Positions 16,600-25,412 of a DNA stretch of 64,000 bases are shown in pieces (within the stretch, counting starts at the first letter, position 1; every line of letters begins with the position of its first letter). A program made the translations under genes and the position numbers. Under the pieces are notes generated by a model. The model searched no databases. It was not told where the DNA came from and saw nothing but the letters and a program-made list of their open reading frames with translations. The DNA comes from Pseudarthrobacter sp. NIBRBAC000502772 (GTDB lineage: Bacteria; Actinomycetota; Actinomycetes; Actinomycetales; Micrococcaceae): NCBI RefSeq assembly GCF_006517235.1, contig NZ_CP041188.1, positions 1,736,001 through 1,800,000 of the forward strand. The letters run 5' to 3'.

Positions 16600-17163
16600 A
16601 TGCGATCTCTGGGTAACACTCAATCTCCGTCCGGCCGGTCCAAGGGCGGCTTCTCCATGCTGCGGATCAGCGGTCCGGGAATGATGGTCTTTGTCATCGC
16701 GTTCATCGTTGCCGTGATCTTTGCCGCGAACCAGAACGACGTCGTGGGCTGGGTTGTCGCCATCATCGCCGCCTTCTGGCTGGCCCTCGCAGCCTTTGTG
16801 GTGTTCAGCATCCAGAAGGCCGCCAAAAAGGCCGGCGCGAAGCTGACGGAAGCCCAGAACGCCTTCAACAGCGCAGCCGGCCGTGCGCCGTCGTCGTCTT
16901 CAGCCGACCACGGCGGCACCCGGGTGGTGTACGAGCGGAACGAAGCGGACGAAGTCCGCGACCTCAAGCTGGACCACTCCTTCAAGATCGTCCAGGTCCA
17001 GATCCAAGTAGTGGAGAAGGAACGCGCCAAGGGTGAGGCAGCGGATCAGGATACGATCCGCCGCGCGCTGGAGACCATCGAGATCACCGCCACCAACGCC
17101 CGCGACATGATCCGCGCTGCCGGCGGCACCGGCGACCCGGTCAGCGGAACCATCATCGACTAG
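16600..17163 (+). CDS. Conserved membrane protein of unknown function
   Basis: 187 residues. Two adjacent transmembrane helices lie near residues 27-42 (MMVFVIAFIVAVIFAA) and 48-70 (VVGWVVAIIAAFWLALAAFVVFS). A lysine-rich linker and a Ser-rich segment lead into a C-terminal amphipathic region (about 110-175) with coiled-coil-like heptads (FKIVQVQIQVVEKERAKGE). I do not recognise a characterised family; similar proteins sit upstream of exonuclease III and trpS in related actinobacteria as far as I recall. An internal ATG at 16657 (MLRISGPG) could be the true start and would remove a polar 19-residue leader. Confidence 0.75.
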   Translation: MRSLGNTQSPSGRSKGGFSMLRISGPGMMVFVIAFIVAVIFAANQNDVVGWVVAIIAAFWLALAAFVVFSIQKAAKKAGAKLTEAQNAFNSAAGRAPSSSSADHGGTRVVYERNEADEVRDLKLDHSFKIVQVQIQVVEKERAKGEAADQDTIRRALETIEITATNARDMIRAAGGTGDPVSGTIID

Positions 17164-17167
17164 AGTA

Positions 17168-18007
17168 GTGCGGGTGATCTCGGCATTGAAGAAGGACCAC
17201 CTTCGCATCGCATCAGTCAACGTCAACGGCCTCCGGGCTGCCTACAAGAACGGTATGGCGGCATGGCTGGAGCCCCGCGAGGTGGACATTCTCTGCCTCC
17301 AGGAAGTCCGGGCCCCTGACGCGATTGTGCGCCAGCTGCTCGGTGATGGCTGGCACATCCTGCACGCCGAAGCCGAGGCCAAAGGCCGCGCCGGCGTTGC
17401 CATTGCGTCCCGTGAAGAGCCGCTGGACACCCGCAACGGCATCGGCGATGACTACTTCGCCACCGCCGGACGCTGGGTTGAGGCTGACTTCAGGGTGGCC
17501 GACGCCGAGGGGAACCCCGCGCAGCTGACCGTTGCCAGCGCCTACGTGCACTCCGGTGAAGTGGGCACACCGAAGCAGGTGGACAAGTACCGCTTTTTGG
17601 ATGTCATGACCACCAGGCTGCCGGAACTGTCCAAGCACAGCGATCACGCACTGGTGGTGGGGGACCTCAACGTGGGCCACACCGAACGGGACATCAGGAA
17701 CTGGAAGGGCAACGTCAAGAAGGCCGGCTTCCTGCCTGACGAACGTGCCTATTTTGACCGCTTCTTCGGCGAGGACATCGGCTGGAAGGACGTCCACCGT
17801 GGCCTGGCGGGCGACGTCGACGGCCCTTACACCTGGTGGTCACAGCGTGGGCAGGCGTTCGACAACGACACCGGCTGGCGCATCGACTACCACATGGCCA
17901 CCCCGGACCTCGCCGCCGCCGCGTTCTCGGCAGTGGTTGACCGGGCGCCTTCGTGGGACACCCGCTTCTCTGACCATGCCCCGCTGGTAGTGGACTACCG
18001 GCTCTAA
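17168..18007 (+). CDS. xth: Exodeoxyribonuclease III (AP endonuclease)
   Basis: DNA repair enzyme cutting abasic sites and trimming blocked 3' ends; 279 residues, Mg-dependent EEP fold. Motifs in order: [12 protein letters not shown], the metal ligand region [73 protein letters not shown] and the final [10 protein letters not shown] with the catalytic His. Start GTG 17168 lies 4 bp after the previous stop; a GTG two codons later is an equally possible start. trpS follows after 20 bp. Confidence 0.95.
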   Translation: MRVISALKKDHLRIASVNVNGLRAAYKNGMAAWLEPREVDILCLQEVRAPDAIVRQLLGDGWHILHAEAEAKGRAGVAIASREEPLDTRNGIGDDYFATAGRWVEADFRVADAEGNPAQLTVASAYVHSGEVGTPKQVDKYRFLDVMTTRLPELSKHSDHALVVGDLNVGHTERDIRNWKGNVKKAGFLPDERAYFDRFFGEDIGWKDVHRGLAGDVDGPYTWWSQRGQAFDNDTGWRIDYHMATPDLAAAAFSAVVDRAPSWDTRFSDHAPLVVDYRL

Positions 18008-18027
18008 GCCCCGAAGGTTTTTTCCCC

Positions 18028-19071
18028 ATGACTAGCCCGACTTCCCCGGTGACCAAGAAACGCATCCTCTCCGGCGCCAAGCCCACGGCGGACTCCCTGC
18101 ATCTGGGCAACTATATTGGCGCTGTCCGCAACTGGGTGGACATGCAGGCTGAATATGATGCCGTCTTCTTCATCCCGGACCTTCACGCCATCACCGTGGA
18201 CTTCGATCCCGCCGAGCTCGCCAAGCGCACCCGGGTGGTTGCCGCGCAGTACATTGCCGCCGGCATCGACCCGGACAAAAGCATCTTCTTTGTGCAGTCC
18301 CACGTCCCCGAGCACGCCCAGCTGGCCTGGGCCCTGAACTGCATCACCGGCTTCGGCGAAGCGTCCCGGATGACACAGTTCAAGGACAAGACCCAGAAGT
18401 CGGGCGCGGACGCCGCAACTCTTGGCCTGTTTGCATACCCCACGCTCATGGCAGCCGACATCCTGCTGTACCAGACTGACCTCGTGCCGGTGGGCGAGGA
18501 CCAGCGGCAGCACCTGGAGCTCACCCGGACCCTGGCCCAGCGCTTCAACACCCGCTACGGCCACACGTTCACCGTGCCGGAGGCCACCATCCTCAAGGCC
18601 AGCGCCAAGATTTACGACCTCCAGAGCCCGACTGCCAAGATGTCGAAGACAGGCGGGTCGCCCCACGGTTCCATCCAGCTCCTGGAAGACCCCAAGCTCG
18701 CCGCGAAGCGCATCAAGTCCGCGGTCACTGACACCGGATCCGAGGTCCGGTTCGATCCCGAAGCCAAGCCCGGGATCTCCAACCTCCTCACCATCTACTC
18801 CACGCTCACCGGAAAGTCCGTGGCTGAGCTGGAGACGGAGTACGAGGGCAAGATGTACGGCCACCTGAAAGTGGACCTTGCGGAGATCATGGTGGACTTC
18901 ATCACGCCGCTGCGGAACCGCACCAACGAACTGATGGCTGACCCGGCCGAGCTGGACCGGCTGCTGGCCCAGGGCGCCGAGCGGGCCAGGGAAATCGCCG
19001 CAGTGACCCTTGGCCAGGTCTATGAGCGCATGGGCTTTCTGCCGTCCCTCAGCCTCGCAGGGGTCCGCTAG
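18028..19071 (+). CDS. trpS: Tryptophanyl-tRNA synthetase
   Basis: Class I aminoacyl-tRNA synthetase charging tRNA-Trp; 347 residues. The N-terminus carries [18 protein letters not shown], the HIGH-equivalent being HLGN. Further motifs are the dimer/Trp pocket region [10 protein letters not shown], the segment [30 protein letters not shown], and the KMSKS loop as AKMSKTGGS. No T-box-like leader is visible in the short 20 bp gap after xth, so it is probably co-transcribed. The stop is followed within a few bases by the 2H ligase gene. Confidence 0.96.
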   Translation: MTSPTSPVTKKRILSGAKPTADSLHLGNYIGAVRNWVDMQAEYDAVFFIPDLHAITVDFDPAELAKRTRVVAAQYIAAGIDPDKSIFFVQSHVPEHAQLAWALNCITGFGEASRMTQFKDKTQKSGADAATLGLFAYPTLMAADILLYQTDLVPVGEDQRQHLELTRTLAQRFNTRYGHTFTVPEATILKASAKIYDLQSPTAKMSKTGGSPHGSIQLLEDPKLAAKRIKSAVTDTGSEVRFDPEAKPGISNLLTIYSTLTGKSVAELETEYEGKMYGHLKVDLAEIMVDFITPLRNRTNELMADPAELDRLLAQGAERAREIAAVTLGQVYERMGFLPSLSLAGVR

Positions 19072-19075
19072 CTCG

Positions 19076-19672
19076 ATGTCGGCCGCCAGCAATGTCAGTG
19101 AAGGAATGAGCGTAGGCGTCATTCTGGGCTTCCCCCCTGCCATCGCCGAGGAACTTCAACGGTGGCGCGCCTCCTTCGGGGACCCCATGGCGGGGGTGGT
19201 GCCCGCGCACATCACGCTGGTCACCACCACGCCCACCCAGGACTGGGCAGCTACCCAGGCGCACGTCCGCGACGTGGCGCGGCGGCAGGTCCCGTTTATG
19301 GTCACCATTGCCGGGACCGGAACGTTCCGGCCGGTCTCCCCGGTGGTTTACATCAACGTCGAGGACGGGTTCGACTCCTGCGTGGAGCTCCACGAAAAAC
19401 TCCAGACCGGCCCGCTGCAACGCGAGTTGCCGTTCTCGTACCACCCGCATGTCACCATCGCCCACGATGTCGCGCCCGAAAGCCTGGACGAGGCCGAAAC
19501 GGTGCTTGAAAGTTACCGGGCAACGTTCCCGGTGGTTAGCATGGGACTCTACGAGCACGATGCCGACGGCATTTGGCAGCTACGGGAAGAGTTGGACTTT
19601 GGGACCGAAACTGACGACGGCGGGTCCTTCGCCGCGGACGCCGACGCAAACGGCGCCACCGCTCCCCACTGA
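19076..19672 (+). CDS. 2H phosphoesterase / 2'-5' RNA ligase family protein
   Basis: 198-residue member of the 2H superfamily, named for two HxT motifs. Both are intact here: H45-I-T47 in PAHITLV and H125-V-T127 in YHPHVTIAH. These histidines catalyse 2',3'-cyclic or 2'-5' phosphodiester chemistry; the cellular substrate in bacteria is unknown. The frame is open upstream inside trpS, but ATG 19076, four bases after the trpS stop, is the natural start; an ATG at 19106 (MSVGVILGF) is an alternative. The acidic C-terminal tail (about 175-198) is probably disordered. Confidence 0.85.
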   Translation: MSAASNVSEGMSVGVILGFPPAIAEELQRWRASFGDPMAGVVPAHITLVTTTPTQDWAATQAHVRDVARRQVPFMVTIAGTGTFRPVSPVVYINVEDGFDSCVELHEKLQTGPLQRELPFSYHPHVTIAHDVAPESLDEAETVLESYRATFPVVSMGLYEHDADGIWQLREELDFGTETDDGGSFAADADANGATAPH

Positions 19673-19709
19673 ACAGGCCCGCCTGAAGCTCGCCGTCATC
19701 CAGAAACGG

Positions 19710-20792
19710 ATGGAGTGGGGCAAAGCCAGAAGGTCCGGCGGCGGCCCGGTGGCCAGCTCGCTGGCGATGCTCCAGTGGCTGCTGGCCAGGCTTAATGCCT
19801 TCCGCCCGATGCGCGCGTGGCAGCACTACAACCTCCAGCATGGCCCGTTGATGAGCGCCGGCATCGGCTTCAACATGTTCTTCTCCATCACCGGCCTGTT
19901 GGCCACGGGTTTCTCCGTTGCCGGCCTGGTGTTGCGGGGCCAGCCTGCCCTGCTGGACACCATCATCAGCAGCGTGGCCCGGAGTGCGCCCGGACTGCTG
20001 AAGGTGGGCGGGGGAGAAGGCTTGGTTGATCCGAATGACCTCCTGAACCCGGACGGCCTCGGCTGGACCGCCGTGATCGCCGCCGTGGTTACGGTCATCA
20101 CGTCCCTGGGCTGGATCGCCGGACTCCGCGACGGCCTGCGCGGTGTGGTGCGGTTGCCGCCCCTGAAGATCAACCCGATTGTCCTCAAACTGCGCGACGC
20201 TGGCACCCTGCTGCTCCTGGGAGTGGCCCTGGTGATCAGCGCCGGAGCGTCCCTGGTGTTCGGCACGGCGGCCGGCTGGGTCACCGACTTCCTGCAGCTG
20301 GATCCGGCGGTGGCAGGTCCGCTGACCACCGTGATCAAGATCGGTGTGCCGCTGACGCTCAACTGGGTCACCGCCGTCATCATGTTCCGGCTGGTCGGTG
20401 GGCTCAAGCTCTCCCGGCGGGCACTCCTGGAGGGGACCATCCTTGCCGCGGTGGGCACCACCGTCCTTCAGGTCTTCAGCACTGAACTGCTGGCCGGTGC
20501 GGGACGGAACCCCATCCTGGCGCCGTTTGCCATCATCATCGGCCTGCTGATCTGGTTCAACCTGGTCAGTCAGGTCTACCTCGTGTCCGCCGGCTGGTCC
20601 ACCATCCGTGAAGAGGACCTCAGGAGCGCACCCGCAGGCCAGGACAAAGCCCTGTGGGGCTCCCGGCAGGTCCAGCCCGGCAAAGTACCCGTGGAGGGCC
20701 ACAGCGACGGAAAGGGCCCCGGCGCCGGGCACCAGGGCAGCCCGGCAGTTACTTCCCGGCGTCGAGGTACTGGTCGGCCCAGGCAGAAATAA
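19710..20792 (+). CDS. YihY/virulence factor BrkB family membrane protein
   Basis: Integral membrane protein, 360 residues from ATG 19710, with about six hydrophobic segments. The family pattern is clear: FRPMRAWQHYNLQHGPLMSAGIGFNMFFSITGLL, then SLGWIAGLRDGLRGVVRLPPLK, and PFAIIIGLLIWFNLVSQVYLVSAGWS near the end. Despite old RNase BN names the function is unknown. The reading frame is open far upstream, and the residues just before the chosen ATG (RLKLAVIQKR) look protein-like, so the true start may lie a few codons upstream at a non-standard codon near the end of the 2H gene. The polar C-terminal tail overlaps the convergent hydrolase gene by 44 bp. Confidence 0.85.
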   Translation: MEWGKARRSGGGPVASSLAMLQWLLARLNAFRPMRAWQHYNLQHGPLMSAGIGFNMFFSITGLLATGFSVAGLVLRGQPALLDTIISSVARSAPGLLKVGGGEGLVDPNDLLNPDGLGWTAVIAAVVTVITSLGWIAGLRDGLRGVVRLPPLKINPIVLKLRDAGTLLLLGVALVISAGASLVFGTAAGWVTDFLQLDPAVAGPLTTVIKIGVPLTLNWVTAVIMFRLVGGLKLSRRALLEGTILAAVGTTVLQVFSTELLAGAGRNPILAPFAIIIGLLIWFNLVSQVYLVSAGWSTIREEDLRSAPAGQDKALWGSRQVQPGKVPVEGHSDGKGPGAGHQGSPAVTSRRRGTGRPRQK

Positions 20793-21519
20793 TCCTGGCG
20801 GCCCGGGCTGCCTGGCCCTTGCCGGTCAGCAGGTGGTCGCTGCCTTCGAGTGAGACGAAGTTCCGCGGATGGCGCGCCGTCTGGAAGATGGTGCTGGCGT
20901 TCTCGATGCCCACAGTGTTGTCCGTGGGGGAGTGGAGGACCATCAGAGGCCTGTGCAGCTGCCGGATGCAGTCCGTGAGGTCCGCGTTCTCCAGGTCCTC
21001 CACAAAGTGCTTCCGGATCTCCACGCGTTTCCCGCCGAGGTCCACTTCGGCGCTGCCCTCGCTGAGGATCTTGTCCAGTGCGGCGTCAAAGACGTGGGCC
21101 ACGTGCTTGGGTGAGAACGGGGCGGCCACTGTTGCGACGGCGTCGAGCTCCGGGATCTGGCGGGCGGCCGAAAGCACCGCCGCGCCACCGAACGAGTGGC
21201 CCACCAGCAGCGAGATAGCCCTCCCTTGGTTGCGCATGAACTCGGCGGCCACAACGGTGTCAGCCACTTTGTGGCTGAAGGAGCCCTCCGACCAATAGCC
21301 GGCGGACTCGCCCAGCCCCAGGTTATCGAAACGGAGCATCCCGATGCCGGTGTCAGCCAGGGCCTTGCACATGCGGGACGCCGCGGGGCTGTCCTTGCCC
21401 AGCGTGAAGCCGTGCGAGAAGACACCCCAGCCCCGTACCGGCCCCTCCGGGACGTCGATGATGCCGGACAGGAGCTCGCCGGTGGATCCTTCGAAGCTGA
21501 CTTTTTCGGAGCGGGACAT
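20749..21519 (-). CDS. Alpha/beta-fold hydrolase
   Basis: 256-residue serine hydrolase. The nucleophile elbow is VGHSFGG with S109, the oxyanion region is VFSHGFTLG near residue 35, and the likely acid and base are D in HSPTDNTVG and H in EGSDHLLTG. The tail LTGKGQAARAARIISAWADQYL is the usual C-terminal helix. It resembles the OsmC-associated and acyl-peptidase-like hydrolases; the substrate is not predictable. It converges on the YihY gene and lies 38 bp beyond an inverted repeat that follows sdhB. Confidence 0.87.
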   Translation of the reverse strand: MSRSEKVSFEGSTGELLSGIIDVPEGPVRGWGVFSHGFTLGKDSPAASRMCKALADTGIGMLRFDNLGLGESAGYWSEGSFSHKVADTVVAAEFMRNQGRAISLLVGHSFGGAAVLSAARQIPELDAVATVAAPFSPKHVAHVFDAALDKILSEGSAEVDLGGKRVEIRKHFVEDLENADLTDCIRQLHRPLMVLHSPTDNTVGIENASTIFQTARHPRNFVSLEGSDHLLTGKGQAARAARIISAWADQYLDAGK

Positions 21520-21556
21520 CGCGTGCTGCTTTCGTTCGTGGCGTCAGGTGTTAAAC

Positions 21557-21598
21557 AACGACGGCGCCCATCCCACCTAAGGTGGGTGACGCCGTCGT
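21557..21598 (-). terminator. Terminator hairpin after sdhB
   Basis: Imperfect inverted repeat: ACGACGGCG-CCCATCCCACC pairs with GGTGGGTGA-CGCCGTCGT around a TAA loop. It lies just downstream of the sdhB stop, with TTGTTT on the minus-strand 3' side. It separates the sdh operon from the hydrolase gene. Confidence 0.65.
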
Positions 21599-21613
21599 AA
21601 GCAAGAACCTGAA

Positions 21614-22396
21614 TTAGATCTTACGGGAGAGAATTGCCTGCTTGACCTCGGCGATCGCCTGGGTCACCTGGATGCCGCGGGGGCATGCTTCGGAGCAGTT
21701 GAAGGTGGTGCGGCAACGCCACACGCCTTCCTTGTCGTTCAGGATCTCCAGGCGCATGTCGCCGGCATCATCACGGGAATCGAAGATGAAGCGGTGGGCG
21801 TTGACGATCGCGGCCGGGCCGAAGTACTGCCCGTCGGTCCAGAACACCGGGCAGGAGGACGTGCACGCCGCGCAGAGGATGCACTTGGTGGTGTCGTCGA
21901 AGCGCTCACGGTCCTCGGCGGACTGCAGGCGTTCCTTGGTGGGCTCGTGGCCCTTGTTGATCAGGAACGGCATGACTTCGCGGAAGGACTGGAAGAACGG
22001 CTCCATGTCCACAATCAGGTCCTTCTCCACCGGCAGGCCCTTGATGGGCTCAACGGTGATGGGCTTGGTGGTGTCCAAGTCCTTCAGGAGGGTCTTGCAG
22101 GCGAGGCGGTTGCGGCCGTTGATGCGCATGGCATCGGAACCGCAGACGCCGTGGGCGCAGGAACGGCGGAACGAAACGCTGCCGTCAATTTCCCACTTGA
22201 CCTTGTGCAGGGCGTCCAGCACGCGGTCGGTGCCGTACATGGTCACCTTGAAGTCGTCCCAGGTGGCGTCCTCGGACACCTCAGGGTTGTAACGGCGAAC
22301 GCGCAGGGTGACGTCGAACGTGGGGATCTCTCCGCCGCCTCCGATGTGTGCGGGCAGTTCGATCTTGGAGGCTGGCTCAGCAAGTTCAGCGGTCAT
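21614..22396 (-). CDS. sdhB: Succinate dehydrogenase iron-sulfur subunit
   Basis: Carries electrons from the flavin of SdhA to the membrane quinone; 260 residues. Three cysteine clusters for [2Fe-2S], [4Fe-4S] and [3Fe-4S] centres are intact: SCAHGVCGSDAMRINGRNRLAC, CILCAACTSSCP and CRTTFNCSEACPRGI. The first cluster uses CAHGVCG, as usual for SdhB. It is the last gene of sdhCDAB and begins 1 bp after sdhA ends, so translation is probably coupled. A hairpin terminator follows. Confidence 0.97.
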   Translation of the reverse strand: MTAELAEPASKIELPAHIGGGGEIPTFDVTLRVRRYNPEVSEDATWDDFKVTMYGTDRVLDALHKVKWEIDGSVSFRRSCAHGVCGSDAMRINGRNRLACKTLLKDLDTTKPITVEPIKGLPVEKDLIVDMEPFFQSFREVMPFLINKGHEPTKERLQSAEDRERFDDTTKCILCAACTSSCPVFWTDGQYFGPAAIVNAHRFIFDSRDDAGDMRLEILNDKEGVWRCRTTFNCSEACPRGIQVTQAIAEVKQAILSRKI

Positions 22397-22397
22397 C

Positions 22398-24206
22398 TTA
22401 GTACTTCCTCACCATCGGCTCGTAGCGGGTAAAGACAACCGGTTTGGTGCCCAGACGGATGCCGGCTGTTGTTTCCGCGGACCCCGCGGTGCCGTCGGCC
22501 GGGGCGTGGTCATCCTTGTACGCCATGGAGTGCTTCATGAATTTTTCGTCGTCGCGTTCCGGGAAGTCCTCGCGGAAGTGTCCGCCGCGGGATTCCTCAC
22601 GGTGCAGGGCCGCCACGGTCATGACCTTGGCCAGTTCCAGCAGGAAGCCCAGCTCAACGGCCTCGAGCAGGTCCAGGTTGAAGCGCTTGCCCTTGTCCTG
22701 GACGCTGATCTTCTTGTACCGCGCCTCGAAGGACTCGATGTCCCTCAGGACCTGGTTCAGCGTGTCAGCCGTACGGAACACCTGCATGTTGGCGTCCATG
22801 GTGTCCTGGAGTTCCTTGCGGATCACCGCCACCTTCTCGTCGCCGGTGCCGTTGCGGGCAATGTCCAGCAGCTCGATGGTGTAAGCCTCCGGGTCCTCCG
22901 GGAGGTCCACGAAGTCAGCGGTCTTGGCGTACTCCGCGGCGGCGATGCCGGCGCGCTTGCCGAACACGTTGATGTCCAGCAGTGAGTTGGTGCCCAGGCG
23001 GTTGGAGCCGTGGACCGAAACGCAGGCGACCTCACCGGCGGCGTAAAGGCCCGGGACCACGGTGTCGTTGTCCTGCAGGACTTCGGTGGTGATGTTGGTG
23101 GGGATGCCGCCCATGGCGTAGTGCGCCGTGGGGAACACCGGGACCGGTTCCGTGTACGGTTCCACGCCCAGGTAGGTGCGGGCGAACTCGGTGATGTCCG
23201 GCAGCTTGGCGTCGATGTGAGCCGGCTCCAGGTGGGTCAGGTCCAGGAGGACGTAGTCCTTGTTCGGACCGCAGCCGCGGCCTTCACGGACTTCGTTGGC
23301 CATGGAGCGGGCCACGATGTCACGCGGGGCAAGGTCCTTGATGGTGGGGGCGTAGCGCTCCATAAAGCGCTCACCCTCGGAGTTACGCAGGATGGCGCCC
23401 TCGCCGCGGGCGGCTTCGGAGAGCAGGATGCCCAGGCCGGCGAGGCCTGTCGGGTGGAACTGGAAGAACTCCATGTCCTCCAGCGGAATGCCCTTGCGGA
23501 ACGCGATGCCCATGCCGTCGCCGGTCAGGGTGTGGGCGTTGGACGTGGTCTTGAATACCTTGCCGGCGCCGCCGGTAGCGAAGATCACGGACTTGGCCTG
23601 GAACACGTGCAGCTCACCGGAGGCGAGGTCATAGGACACGACGCCGGCAACACGCTTCTGCTTGTACGGCGTGCCGTCCTCGCGGACAGCGTCTTCCTCG
23701 ACCGTCAGGAGGTCAAGGACGTAGTACTCGTTGTAGAACTCGACGTTGTGCTTGACGCAGTTTTGGTACAGCGTCTGCAGGATCATGTGGCCGGTGCGGT
23801 CAGCTGCGTAGCAGGCACGGCGGACGGGCGCCTTACCGTGGTCGCGGGTGTGGCCACCGAAGCGGCGCTGGTCGATCCGGCCTTCGGGCGTGCGGTTGAA
23901 CGGCAGGCCCATCTTTTCCAGGTCCAGCACGGCGTCGATGGCTTCCTTCGCCATGACCTCGGCGGCGTCCTGGTCAACCAGGTAGTCGCCGCCCTTAATG
24001 GTGTCAAAGGTGTGCCATTCCCAGTTGTCTTCTTCGACATTGGCAAGGGCCGCACACATGCCACCCTGCGCCGCACCGGTGTGCGAGCGGGTGGGGTAGA
24101 GCTTGGTCAGTACTGCTGTTCGCGCGCGCTGACCGGACTCGATCGCGGCGCGCATGCCAGCGCCACCGGCACCGACGATGACGACGTCGTACTTATGGAC
24201 CTGCAT
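22398..24206 (-). CDS. sdhA: Succinate dehydrogenase flavoprotein subunit
   Basis: Oxidises succinate to fumarate with covalently bound FAD; 602 residues. The FAD motif VVIVGAGGAGMRAAIESG is at the N-terminus. The flavin-linking His lies in PTRSHTGAAQGGMCAAL. Catalytic segments include GIPLEDMEFFQFHPTGL, DIVARSMANEV and the fumarate-reductase-type HGSNRLGTNSLLDINVFGKRAG. The C-terminal helical domain ends with the family RxDxxxR-like stretch HREESRGGHFREDFPERDDEKFMKHS. It lies between sdhD (104 bp upstream) and sdhB. Confidence 0.98.
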   Translation of the reverse strand: MQVHKYDVVIVGAGGAGMRAAIESGQRARTAVLTKLYPTRSHTGAAQGGMCAALANVEEDNWEWHTFDTIKGGDYLVDQDAAEVMAKEAIDAVLDLEKMGLPFNRTPEGRIDQRRFGGHTRDHGKAPVRRACYAADRTGHMILQTLYQNCVKHNVEFYNEYYVLDLLTVEEDAVREDGTPYKQKRVAGVVSYDLASGELHVFQAKSVIFATGGAGKVFKTTSNAHTLTGDGMGIAFRKGIPLEDMEFFQFHPTGLAGLGILLSEAARGEGAILRNSEGERFMERYAPTIKDLAPRDIVARSMANEVREGRGCGPNKDYVLLDLTHLEPAHIDAKLPDITEFARTYLGVEPYTEPVPVFPTAHYAMGGIPTNITTEVLQDNDTVVPGLYAAGEVACVSVHGSNRLGTNSLLDINVFGKRAGIAAAEYAKTADFVDLPEDPEAYTIELLDIARNGTGDEKVAVIRKELQDTMDANMQVFRTADTLNQVLRDIESFEARYKKISVQDKGKRFNLDLLEAVELGFLLELAKVMTVAALHREESRGGHFREDFPERDDEKFMKHSMAYKDDHAPADGTAGSAETTAGIRLGTKPVVFTRYEPMVRKY

Positions 24207-24310
24207 ACTTGGGCGCTCTTTCTCTCAAAATTCGCTATAAAACAACGGGCGGGCGTTGCCTGCACCGCAAAATACAGCCTGCGGCTCACCGCGGGCAGCG
24301 GATGATCTGG

Positions 24311-24772
24311 CTACGCGGGGCAGAAGCCGCCGGGCAGCGGAACGCCGTCAACCACGGGGCACGGGTTGAAGGTGAAGATCACCAGGGTGCCAAGGACGAT
24401 GATCACGGTGGTGGCCGCGTAGAGGACGATCTTGAGCCAGAGTCGGGTGGAGTCCTTCTCGGCGTAGTCGTTGATGATGGTGCGTACGCCGTTGGTGCCG
24501 TGCAGCATGGCCAGCCACAGCATGGCGAGGTCCCAGACCTGCCAGAACGGGTCAGCCCACTTGCCGGCGACGAAGCCGAAGTCGATGGCGTGGATGCCTT
24601 CGCCCACCAGGAGGTTCACGAAGAGGTGCCCGAAGATGAGCACCACCAGCACTACGCCGGAAAGGCGCATGAACAGCCAGGCGAACATTTCGAAGTTGCC
24701 CCGGCTTGCGCCGGTGCGGCGGTACTGGGGGGAGATTTTCCCACTGCGTGGGCTGTCGATCGTTGCAGTCAT
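24311..24772 (-). CDS. sdhD: Succinate dehydrogenase membrane anchor subunit
   Basis: Small hydrophobic subunit, 153 residues with three transmembrane helices (about 33-55, 77-97 and 114-138). Together with SdhC it holds haem b and the quinone site. Haem-ligand candidates are the His residues in LIFGHLFVNLLVGEGIH and AMLHGTNGVRTI. ATG 24772 lies 3 bp after the sdhC stop. The C-terminus FNPCPVVDGVPLPGGFCPA is a short exposed tail with two cysteines, seen in actinobacterial SdhD as far as I recall. Confidence 0.92.
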   Translation of the reverse strand: MTATIDSPRSGKISPQYRRTGASRGNFEMFAWLFMRLSGVVLVVLIFGHLFVNLLVGEGIHAIDFGFVAGKWADPFWQVWDLAMLWLAMLHGTNGVRTIINDYAEKDSTRLWLKIVLYAATTVIIVLGTLVIFTFNPCPVVDGVPLPGGFCPA

Positions 24773-24775
24773 GGC

Positions 24776-25156
24776 TCAGTGACCTCCGAGTGCGAGGGAA
24801 AGGTGGCGGATGGAGAAGCCGACCATAACCACTACCCACAGGGCCAGGACGGTCCACAGCATCTGGCGCTGGTATTTGGCGCCCTTCTTCCAGAAGTCGA
24901 CGGCGATGATCCGCAGGCCGTTAAAGGCGTGGAAGACAATCGCGGCAACCAGGCCCGTTTCACCCAGGGCCATAAGGGGGTTCTTGTAGGCACCGATAAC
25001 AGCCGTGTAGGCCTCCGGGGACACACGCACCAATGAGGTGTCCAGCACATGGACCAACAAGAAGAAAAAGATCACTACACCGGTAATCCGGTGTCCTACC
25101 CAGGACCACATGCCTTCACGGCCGCGGTACAAGGTGCCAGCTGGTTTTGTCGGCAC
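24776..25156 (-). CDS. sdhC: Succinate dehydrogenase cytochrome b556 subunit
   Basis: First gene of sdhCDAB, 126 residues with three transmembrane helices. The SdhC signature is GTLYRGREGMWSWVGHRITGVVIFFFLLVHVLD, holding the quinone-site Ser/Arg and a haem His; FHAFNGLRIIAVDFWKKG follows. The frame runs back to 25228, but GTG 25156 is chosen because GGGAGG lies 7 bases upstream and VPTKPAGTLYRG matches the normal start of actinobacterial SdhC. It is divergent from the mannose-1-phosphate guanylyltransferase gene. Confidence 0.93.
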   Translation of the reverse strand: MPTKPAGTLYRGREGMWSWVGHRITGVVIFFFLLVHVLDTSLVRVSPEAYTAVIGAYKNPLMALGETGLVAAIVFHAFNGLRIIAVDFWKKGAKYQRQMLWTVLALWVVVMVGFSIRHLSLALGGH

Positions 25157-25412
25157 TGATAAACCTCCCTGCAACACAGCGGCGCTGGCATGAGATCCAC
25201 GCGGGGGGAACGCCTGCTGCGAGAGCAACTCGTAGCTCAGGCCTAAATCTAGGCTTCGCTCACAGCTTATTCAATTTAGGAACTCCTTGGTGACCCCGCA
25301 ATGCCTGCGTTTTGCCTGCAGATGAGACGAACACCACACCATGGCGCGCCCGCGGGGGTTGGCGGAGGGTTCTGAAAGGGCAGTTCACGGCTCGTCAGCT
25401 AAAGTAGCCGTG

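Noticed and set aside
18008..18027. Possible T-box or Trp attenuator before trpS
   Set aside because: The gap is only 20 bp after xth; no leader structure can fit.
25229..25260. GCCTA-AATC-TAGGC inverted repeat upstream of sdhC, considered as a DtxR/IdeR iron box
   Set aside because: Only 5 bp arms and a poor match to the 19 bp DtxR consensus; not enough to claim iron control.
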